From Eggerthella sinensis (GTDB taxonomy: Bacteria > Actinomycetota > Coriobacteriia > Coriobacteriales > Eggerthellaceae), in contig NZ_PPTT01000003.1 of NCBI RefSeq assembly GCF_003339815.1, positions 124,001-188,000 of the forward strand: a DNA stretch of 64,000 nucleotides, in the 5' to 3' direction. The notes under the pieces are model-generated. The model had not been told where the DNA came from. It saw only the letters and a list, made by a program, of their open reading frames with translations, and searched no databases. This document shows, piece by piece, positions 55,326-64,000 of this stretch (positions are counted from its first letter, which is position 1; every line of letters begins with the position of its first letter). The translations under genes and the position numbers were made by a program.

Positions 55326-58300
55326 ATGGCGGTGTTCGACGGTAGGATAAAGCGGAGGGGGGGGGTCTCACTCTAGGCTGCTTGCCTGTCTGATCGCCCT
55401 CGTATTGGTGCTTTCAATGGCACCGATGGCGGCATACGCGAGCGAAGGGGGTGAACGAGGCTTCGACCCGCTCGGCGCGATCGCATCGCTCTTCGGCCTT
55501 GGAATCGATTCCGATGACGTTTCCGTACCACTCGCGGCAAATGATAGCTCTACCGTAACCGACGCCAACACGTTGGGTAACTGGGAGAATGGCTTGCGAG
55601 ACAGCACCGAGAACGTGGGCCGGATCTGGACGGATAAGACCGTCGAGGATTCCGACATCACGCTCTCTCCTTCGCCAATCACCATCAAAAAGGGCGATGC
55701 CGACTTCCTGGTTGGACTTTCCGCCCTCTCCTCAACGTCCAACCTCACTACGACAGCATCCACCCCGCTCGACATCGTGCTGGTGCTGGATACTTCGGGT
55801 TCTATGGATGAGGGTATGGGCGACCCGGTCTATAAAGAAGTCACTGACGTTCAGGAAACGAGCGGCTGGTCATTTGCCCCGGACTACTATGTCAAGCAGG
55901 GCGATGGCTACGTTCAAGTTACCGAGAAACGCACCATCAACGGTTTCTGGGGGTGGGAGCATGTCGGTTGGGAGGTGAACGGTCAGGCGGTTGAACCAAA
56001 AACCGACCAGAATCCCAACGGTGTGCAGTTCTACCAGCATATTCAGCCGACGAGACTCGACGCACTGCAGAACGCGGTCAACGACTTCATTGACGAGACG
56101 GCGAAGGCCAACGAGTCCATCACTGATTCTGCCAATAAACATTCCATCTCTATCGTGACGTTCGCAAGTAACGCCAACACGCGTGCCGAACTTACGACGG
56201 TCGACGACGAGCATGTCGAAGAACTCAAAAATACCGTCAATAGATTGGAAGCCAACGGCTCCACCGCTGCCGATTACGGCATGCAGCATGCGCAAAATGT
56301 CTTGGAAGGTGCTCGCAAAAATTCGCAGAAGGTCGTCATTTTCTTCACCGACGGCGAGCCGAACCATCAGAACGGTTTTGACAACGAGGTGGCGGCTGAC
56401 ACCGTCAACGCTGCTCACTCGATCAAGCAAGACGACACGTTGATCTATTCAGTCGGTGTGATGGAGGGCTCCGACCCGAACGGAACAGACGATTACAACA
56501 GCTACATGAACGCTGTTTCGAGCAATTATCCGAATGCAACGGCGCAGGGCGACAACGGCGGTTTCTTCGAGGACGGGTATTTTACTATTACGTGGGGCGA
56601 TCGGGTCGCGGATGCCAGCTACTACAAGGCCGCCGACAACGCTGACGATCTGAACAGCATCTTCGAGGATATTTTCGAGGAGATTAGCACGGGTGCGGGA
56701 CTGCCCACGCGAGTTGAGGGCGGCGATCCGTCTCATGGCGGATACCTTACGTTTTCCGATCAGTTGGGTGCTTACATGGAGATCGACCCATCCAACATGA
56801 CGGTGGTGTATGCGAACCAGTCCTTCGCCAACCCCACATCGAGCACCGACGGTAAAGTAACCACCTATCATTTCAAGGGCACGGTCGAAACCGGTAACCC
56901 CGACTACGCAGAAGGGAACATGGCCGATCTCATCGTGGAGGTCGAGCACAGCGATGATATGGCAGCGGGCGACGTTGTCACGGTCAAAATACCGGCCGCC
57001 CTCATCCCTCTGCGCACCTACGAGGTTGACACGACCGAAGGAAGTGAGTCTTTCACGACCAACGAGGCCTATCCCATTCGCGTGTTCTACGGCGTGAGCC
57101 TGAAAGATGAAGCGGCGTCGTCCCTCGCCGATCCCGATGCCGAGCTTCAAAGCTATATCGACTCCAACAAGGACGAGAGCGGCAATGTGCGGTTCTATTC
57201 GAACCTTTACGAGAAAACGGACGGCGTAGCTGGCGATGCCGAGCACGGCAATACCACGGCAACGTTCGAACCTGCCGAAGGAAACTCCTTTTATTACTTC
57301 ACTGCGAATACCCCCGTCTACGTTGACGAAACCTGCTCGACGCCGGCGACGCGGGAGAATCTCGCCAACTTCGATACCTTCTACTACCAGCTCGACCATT
57401 ACGAGAAAAACGACGGCGCGCTCAAGAAGCAAACCGAGGTGTATTCCTTCCCGTCAAGCAGTTTGACCTTCTTGGGCGATGCGATTGGCTTCGATGCAGC
57501 CGGTAACGCCTATGTCAAAGCCGGTCAGCCTCGCTTGACGTACATCAAGAATTTCAGCGACAAGAAAGCGGGCAATGAAACTGACACCGCATCTGCTGTG
57601 GTCTCGCCAGAGTGGGTGAGCGAACAGGCGGCTGGCGTCGTCAACTCGTACCTGGGCAACAACGGGCTGCTTCTCGAAGAGCTCCCAGGTACGCTCGCCA
57701 TCAGCAAGGACGTTACTGTTCCGGAAGGTATCGACGAGGAGGACTACGCCTCCACGCAATTCGCCTTCGAGATCGTCGTGGCCGACGCGGCTAACAAGAA
57801 TTTCGACGCCGTAGTCAAGAACGCCCAGGGCGACATTCAAGGCGACCGGTTCACCCTGAGCTTCGACGACCAGGGTAAGGCTGTCTTCGAGATCGCCGAC
57901 GGGCAGACGCTGTTGATCTACGGTCTGTCCGATGGTTGGAAGTATACGGTGACCGAGACGAACGTCCCGCAGGGTTTCACCTCGCAGTCGACCGGCGAGA
58001 CCGGCGTCGTTTCCGGCGGTGCCACAACTACGGCGAGCTTCGTCAACACCTATAAAGTCACTTCCGCAACGCTCGACGGTTCCGTCTGCTTGACCGGAAC
58101 TAAAGCCATCGACGGCCGCAACTGGCTTGATACCGACGAGTTCGAGTTCAGCATCCACCCTGCCTCCATCTCGCCGGAGGGTACCCCGACGCCCGAGAAT
58201 ACCAAGGTCACGGTGAAAGGCTCCGACGTGGCCGACAAGACGGGCGCGGCTTCGTTCAGCTTCGGCGACATCGTCTACACGAAACCGGGCACCTACACCC

Positions 58301-61300
58301 ACGTTATCCGCGAGGACGCAACCGCCGCCGCAGACATTCCTGGCATTACGCGGTCGCAGGCGCAGTATCTGGTGACGGTCAAGGTGACCGACAACGGCCT
58401 GGGCGCCTTGGAGGCGTCGTCGCAAATAACGCAACTTTTCGATGACGCGGGCAATCGACTGGACTCGCCCGTCGCTACCACCACTGCCTCGTTCATTAAC
58501 GCTTTCAGTGCCGATGACGATACGGTTGTCGTGAACGCGTTCAAAAACTACACCGATAATTCCGGATCGCGCCCGATGAGCGACGGCGATTTCCTATTCG
58601 AGCTCAAGCCCACAAACAAGAGCTCCGATGATGCTCCTGATGCCCCCATGCCAGCAGGCGTATCTCCCGGACAAAGCATGACCGCGAGTATTGACGCGGA
58701 AACCGGCACCGTCTCCTTCGGCGAGCTGGTCTTCACAGGCGAGCATGTGGGCTTCACCTATACCTACGAGATACGCGAGGTTCCCGGGAACACCCCGGCC
58801 ATGGCGTACGACGATACCGTATACACGATGGAGGTAGCCGTGAGCGCCGAGTTGGACGGCAGCGGCGGGACGCGCGTCGTCGCCACCCGCACGCTCACGC
58901 GCGACGGAGCGCCGGTTACCGATGATGAATCCATCTTGTTCTCAAACGAGTACAGACCCGACCCTGCCGTGCTCGAAGGCGGCACCGCCTTAGGCGGCAC
59001 CAAGGTTCTGACTGGCCGCGATTGGACGGAAGAGGATACCTTCACCTTCACGCTCGAGCCTACGGACGCCACGGCGAGCGCCGTTGCTGACGGTGTTGTG
59101 CAGATTACCGAAAGCTCCGCTACCGCAAGCGCATCCGGCGTCGACTTCGCTTTCGGCTCCGTACACTTCGCCAAAGCGGGAACCTATACCTTCCGGATAA
59201 CCGAGGACGTGCCCGAAGGCGCGCAGGGTGGCAAGCTTGACGGGATCGTATACGACACGCACGCATGCGACGTGACGGTGGTCGTAGGCCTCGACGCGGA
59301 TAACGGCAGGCTGGCTGTCGAATCGGTGACGTATGACAATGGAGAAGGCGCGGTCGACAACAGCAAGGCCGTGTTTGAAAATTCGTACAAATCGGGCATC
59401 GACTACGGCGACGCGGGCGGATTGAGCGTGAGCAAGACGTTGAACGGCCGTGCCATGAATGCGGGTGAGTTCGGTTTCACCATCTCAGGGATTGACAACG
59501 AAAGTACCTCCGCTGAAGAGGCCAACATCAAGTTGACCGATGATGACAAGAGCTTCGCGAATGCCCAAAGCCGCCGCGATGGCGTGCCCGAGGTGATGAA
59601 AAAGCTCCAAGGACTCGTCTTCGACCAGGATGATGCCGGCAAAACCTATTCGTTCATCGTGGACGAGACGCCCGGTATTGCCGATCGTGTGACCTACGAC
59701 GCTTCGCAGTACCGCGTGGACGTCAGCGTGGAGGACGACGGAAGAGGCGCGATGCATGCCAAGACCACCGTCGTCAGGACCAAGACCGCGGGAGGCGACC
59801 CTGTCAACGAAATCGTATACGGTCCTGCTAGCACCGCAGACGCGAACTACGTTGCTCCTGCGGTGAGTTTCAAGAACGAGTACGCCAAACTGCCAGTTGA
59901 GGCCGAGCTATCCGCGGTCAAGCAAGTGATAGGAGCCCCTTACGAGGGCAGCTTCGATTTCACGTTGACTCTGGTAGAGGGCGATAGGAACGCCGTAGTC
60001 GGTCTTGACGAAAACGGAGCGGCAACCGCCGTGGCGGCGGGCCCGTACGAGGAAGGCGGCAGTGCCGAAGCGTCCTTTGGCAAGTTGACCTTCACGGCTG
60101 AAGGAACCTTCGTCTTCTCCGTGGTCGAAAACGATCCGGGCGAGCGTGCGGGTTGGACGTGGGCGACCGGTGATGGGAACGCAAAGACCATCACCGTGAA
60201 CGTGAACGACGACGGCGACGGTCGGCTGGATGCGCGAATCGTGGGCAATAACCCGATTTTCGTGAACTCCTACGAGGCAAGCCCCGCCATCCTCTCGGGC
60301 GACGCGGCGCTCGCAGTGCAGAAGAGCGTCGAGGGATCTGATACCGATGGCGATTTCACCTTCACGCTGGCCCCGGTGGACCCTGAGAACGAGAAGTGGC
60401 AGGCGGTCGATGTCGAATCCGGCGGCAACCACGTCTCCATTGAAGGCCCCTTCGCCGCCGGCGAGGTAAAGGATGCAAACTTCGGCGACATAGCCTTCCG
60501 GGAAGCGGGCACCTATCAGTTTACTGTGGTGGAAGACCAGGCGGCCGAGGGTCAAGAGGTTCCCCTTGGCTGGATCTACGATGCGTCCACATCCACCATC
60601 ACCGTGGAAGTGACCGATGAGGGCAACGACGGCCAGCTGGACGCTGCCGTGAGTTACGCCAATGAGGGAAAGAACAAGCCCAATAACATCGCGGCGTTCA
60701 CGAACAGCTACAGTGCCGCGCCGACCGAAGGCGTGCCTGCGAATTTCCGGTTGACCAAGACGTTCGAGGGTCGTGAATGGACTGACGACTACGTGTTCCA
60801 GTTTGGGATTGAAGCCGTGACCGAGGGGGCACCGATGCCCGAGAGCGATACCGTCACGGTGGGCAAGCCGGCCGAGGGCGTCGAGGCTGCGTTCGACTTC
60901 GGAGAGATCGTCTACACGAAGGCCGGCACCTATGTGTACAAGGTGTTCGAGATTGCAGGCGATAACGCCGGCATCGTGTATGACGGCCACGAGGCCACGG
61001 TTACTGTTACGGTGGTCGACAACCACGATGGCACGCTCAGCTCAATCGCAGCTGTTGCGAACGGCGCGTTCTCCAACGCGTACCAGGTGGAGCTTCCTCT
61101 TTCGCAGCGGGCCAACGTGAGCATTTCCAAAACGTTGACCGGCCGCGACATGGAAGAAGGCCAGTTCGAGTTCACGGTGAAGCCCCTTGACGAGCTATCG
61201 GCCGATCGTCTGGGAATCTCGGCTGAGGGCAGGGTGGTGCCTTCCGAGGCTGCTGCCGACGGAGAAGTTGCCTTGATGCCCCTCGACTTCGACGGTCTTA

Positions 61301-63363
61301 CGTTCACTGCGGACGACAGCGGCAAGCGGTACGGTTTCGTCGTGACCGAGACGAAGGGCGGCGGGGCTGGTTACGCCAACGACGACGAGAACGCGACGGT
61401 GACGTTTGATGTGACGGACGATGGCAACGGCTTGCTCGTAGTGACGATTACCGTGCTGAAGGGAGACGGCAAGTCGCAGACCGTCACCGTCAGCAATGCT
61501 GACAATACGGTGGCCAGCGTTGTCATCCCGTTCGCGAATTCCTACGCTGCAACCGGCGTGCTCGGCAGCGAGGGCGATGCGGCTATAAACGCCAGCAAGA
61601 TGCTGACGGGCCGCGATCTAGTGGAGGGCGAGTTTTCCTTCCAGGTAGTCGATGCCAAGGGCAACGTGGTGGCCACGGGAACGAATGCTGCGGACGGTAC
61701 GATCGATTTCTCCGCCATCTCGTACAGCAGCAACTCGTTCGCCGCGGACGTCGCGAGCGGCATCGCGACCAAGACGGAGATGGGCTACGAATACGTCTAC
61801 GAGGTGTCCGAGATAACCGACGCCCTCGGGGACAGCGGTATCACGCCGGTCAAATACTCGTTCGCCGTCGCGGTGCGCGTGACCGACAACGGCGACGGCA
61901 CGTTGGGCATCGCCGTCGACTACGGCAGCGAGGGCAACGGTTTGACCTTCTGGAACGTCTATGACGCTCAGGCCATCTCCAAGTCCATCGATGGCAGGAA
62001 AGTCATCGACGGTGGCGGCTTCGGGAGCGCGCCTACGCAGGAAGACATCGCTGGCGCGTACACCTTCACGTTGACCGGCTTCGCGGCGGACGACGGCACT
62101 CCTGCGCCGATGCCCCAGGGGACCGGTGCGGACGGCACCAAGACCGTCGTGAACGACGCGGTGGGCAATGTGAGCTTCGGGGAGATCGAATACACGGTTG
62201 CCAACGTGTGGCCCGAGGGTCAAGCTGCCGACGAGGCGGGCGAAGCCGTCGCAACCGCGACTCATGCGGGCGCGACGCGCTCCAAGACCTTCACGTACTC
62301 GGTGACCGAAGCGGGCGAGTTCGCGGGCGTCGCCAACGAGGGCGGCGTCAAGACCTTCGCCGTGACGGTGACCGACAACGGCGACGGCACGCTTTCCGCC
62401 GTCACCGATCCGGCCGCGGGCGCCCTGTTTACGTTCACCAACGTCTACGGCGTCGATCCCGTGGACAGCAGCCTGACGGGTGAGGGCGGCGTTCCGGTTA
62501 CCAAGAGCCTGACGGGTCGCGACCTGGTCGAGGGCGAGTTCTCCTTCGAGCTGCGCGACGCGGTTACCGGCGAGGTGGTGGCCGTTGCTGCGAACGCCGC
62601 CGACGGAACGGTGGAGATGCCGGCGCTCACGTTCGATGCTGCGGGCACTTACGCCTACTGGCTCTCCGAGGCCCCCGGGGACCGGGGCGGCGTGACGTAC
62701 GACGGCGCGGTGTACGACGTGACCGCCACGGTGACCGACGACGGCGCGGGCTCGCTCGATGTGGTGTGGTCGGTTGAGAAGGGCGGGGAGGCGTTCGAGG
62801 CCGTGACCTTCCGCAACTCCTACGCGGCGACCCCTGCGAGCATCGCGCTCGATGCGTCCAAGAGCCTGACGGGTCGCGACCTGGTCGAGGGCGAGTTCTC
62901 CTTCGAGCTGCGCGACGCGGTTACCGGCGAGGTGGTGGCCGTTGCTGCGAACGCCGCCGATGGGTCCATCACTTTCGGCCGGATCGAGTATGATGAAGCC
63001 GGTACGTACGAATACGAGATCGCCGAGGTTGAAGGGGACGTCGAGGGCGTCACGTACGACGACACCGTGTTTGCTGTGCGGGTCGACGTGACCGACGACG
63101 GCGACGGCCATCTCTCCGCCGCCGATTGGAGCTACGGCGAGAACGGCGCGCCGGTGTTCGAGAACGTGTACGAGGGGCCGTCGGCACCGCAATCCGCCGC
63201 TCCCGAGACCCCCAAGCCGCTGCCCGGCGGGAGCTTGGTGCAGACGGGCGACGCGACGCCCATGTGGGTCGCCATCGGCGCGGCGCTGGCGGCGGCGGTC
63301 GTCGCCTGCGTGGCGGCGCTGCGCCTTCGTCGGACGCGTCGAAGCGGACGCCACCTGCATTAG
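55326..63363 (+). CDS. Giant VWA and pilin-isopeptide-repeat surface adhesin; start out of frame in this sequence
   Basis: The ATG at 55326 is out of frame with the body because of nine G's at 55357-55365. With eight G's it reads as 2,678 residues, beginning MAVFDGRIKRRGG, then a signal-peptide core (LLACLIALVLVLSM ending AAYA). In this sequence the long frame opens only at a TTG (55405), inside the signal peptide. A von Willebrand A domain has the metal site DTSGS (about 155). About 13 repeats of some 110-120 residues follow, with the pattern K-x-LTGRD ... GEFSFEL ... F-x-NxY typical of Spy0128/FctA-like isopeptide pilin domains. The C-terminus has SLVQTGD, a membrane segment and RLRRTRRSGR, a sortase-type anchor with Val for Pro. 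Confidence 0.85.
55357..55365 (+). repeat. G9 homopolymer in adhesin signal-peptide codons
   Basis: Nine consecutive G's within codons 11-14. Nine gives a stop (TAG at 55374-55376) 17 codons after the ATG; eight or eleven restores the full frame. Confidence 0.9.
62501..62603 (+). repeat. 103-bp direct repeat, copy 1, in the adhesin
   Basis: Identical over 103 bp to 62858-62960; encodes KSLTGRDLVEGEFSF and following residues of one pilin domain. Confidence 0.93.
62858..62960 (+). repeat. 103-bp direct repeat, copy 2, in the adhesin
   Basis: Lies 357 bp (119 codons) after copy 1 in the same frame; recombination between them would remove or add one domain cleanly. Confidence 0.93.
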
Positions 63364-63413
63364 GGTGGGCCGTGCGATCGGCGCGCGGTAGAAAAGCGCG
63401 TATCGGGCATCAT

Positions 63414-63455
63414 AGCCGGGTCGCTCCTGCGGGGGGGGGGTGACCCGGCTTTCTT
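63414..63455 (+). terminator. Adhesin terminator with a G10 run in its loop
   Basis: A 9-bp perfect stem (63414-63422 with 6342-end bases 63442-63450) followed by TTCTT. The 19-base loop includes ten consecutive G's (63431-63440). The rest of the gap 63364-63686 holds a parS site and no gene. Confidence 0.8.
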
Positions 63456-63487
63456 GTCGCTCGGCGCTACCCCCCGGCAAGCGTTTC

Positions 63488-63503
63488 TGTTTCACGTGAA
63501 ACA
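63488..63503. promoter_or_regulatory. parS site after the adhesin gene
   Basis: Exact core, the rightmost copy in the window, about 32 kb from the likely origin. Confidence 0.9.
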
Positions 63504-63686
63504 GTCGTCGCCCCTTCGTGCCCAAGGGATGCGGCCATCCCCCGAAAGGGGCCAATCGCGGGTTTGCGCAGGTGCCCCCTTGGTGGGGGATGCGCCCGCC
63601 GTCGCCGCGGGGCTACCGTGCGAATCGTTGCGGAGAGGGGATGCGCCGGAGGGAGGCGCGATCTTCGCACGGAAGGGAGCACTACC

Positions 63687-64000
63687 ATGGAACTCGATCG
63701 CAGGAACTTCCTCAAGGGCGCGGCCGTCACGGCCGTCGGCGCGATGGGCGCCGCCACGCTGGCGGCGTGCTCGCCCACGAGCAAGGAAGACAAGGACGCG
63801 GCGGCTGCAAGCGCCGGTTCGCCCGAAGGCGAATCGTACAACACCGCGGCCACATCGCAGCGCAAGTGGTCCTTCGAGATTCCGCCTGAGCCCATTGCGG
63901 ACGCGGACATCAAGGAAACTATCGAAGCCGAGCTCGTGGTGGTGGGGTGCGGCACCGCCGGCCTCATGACGGCGAACAGCGCGGCCGAAGCGGGCGTCGA
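63687..64000 (+). CDS. Tat-exported FAD-dependent oxidoreductase, partial (C-terminal part beyond window)
   Basis: Only the first ~104 residues are in the window. The N-terminus has a twin-arginine signal DRRNFLKGAAVTAVGAMG with a lipobox-like LAAC. A short linker follows, then an FAD-binding motif ELVVVGCGTAGLMTANSAA (about 82-100). It is the same family type as the 6532-8403 flavoprotein, but Cys replaces the middle Gly of the dinucleotide motif. GGAAGGGAG precedes the ATG. Substrate unknown. Confidence 0.85.
   Translation, partial: MELDRRNFLKGAAVTAVGAMGAATLAACSPTSKEDKDAAAASAGSPEGESYNTAATSQRKWSFEIPPEPIADADIKETIEAELVVVGCGTAGLMTANSAAEAGV

Noticed and set aside
58080-63180. Possible tandem-repeat or CRISPR-like array
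   Set aside because: The periodicity is that of diverged pilin domains of about 350 bp, not short identical repeats with spacers.
61618-63555. 645-codon minus-strand frame opposite the adhesin C-terminus
   Set aside because: Its repeats mirror the adhesin repeats, and it runs through the terminator and parS.

Overview
The window is a high-GC chromosomal segment that straddles a bacterial replication origin. Gene content and order point to an actinobacterium of the Coriobacteriia, most likely an Eggerthellaceae member such as Eggerthella. The reasons are Tat-exported flavoprotein reductases, a membrane-anchored LuxR regulator, actinobacterial-style LCP and pilin-like surface proteins, and the order rpmH-rnpA-yidD-yidC-jag-rsmG-parA-parB beside dnaA-dnaN-recF-gyrB-gyrA. 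The species is an inference; no 16S rRNA gene is present.

Layout. Positions 1-31,153 run mostly on the minus strand. They hold an SbcCD-like pair (YhaN/YhaO type), dnaB, the rplI-rpsR-ssb-rpsF block, an acidic unknown protein, a Tat flavoprotein with a divergent LuxR regulator, a MarR-like regulator, two tRNA-Ser genes, an ABC ATPase, a parvulin lipoprotein, typA, a DnaJ-domain membrane protein, tRNA-Ala and tRNA-Ile, a LysR regulator, a bifunctional-nuclease-family protein and a MATE exporter. They end with the replication block gyrA, gyrB, dciA-like, recF, dnaN, dnaA, then a GHKL-ATPase/winged-helix gene of unknown role. The gap 31,154-31,875 carries about eight DnaA-box-like motifs, including a 16-bp inverted repeat, and is the likely oriC; gene orientation flips there. 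From 31,876 rightward genes are mostly on the plus strand: ribosomal protein L34, RNase P protein, the YidD/YidC/Jag membrane-insertion set, rsmG, parAB, ddl, an exonuclease-DinG helicase, a degenerate M28-peptidase-like membrane protein, gph, vanZ-like, an LCP cell-wall ligase, a diguanylate cyclase, galE and a very large surface adhesin. A second Tat flavoprotein starts at the right edge.

Two things stand out. First, 18 exact copies of the 16-bp parS sequence TGTTTCACGTGAAACA lie in 64 kb, 11 of them between 33.4 and 41.0 kb. Some sit inside longer perfect palindromes that look like terminators, some overlap promoters (including that of parA), and three lie within coding sequences (parB, the DinG-like gene and gph). 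Second, the ~2,680-residue adhesin has a run of nine G bases inside its signal-peptide codons that puts the start codon out of frame. Eight G's would give an uninterrupted protein with a clear signal peptide. This predicts ON/OFF phase variation of a giant pilin-like surface protein. Its ribosome binding site is also inside a predicted hairpin, and two 103-bp in-frame direct repeats could change domain number.

No insertion sequences, prophage genes, CRISPR arrays or rRNA genes were seen.
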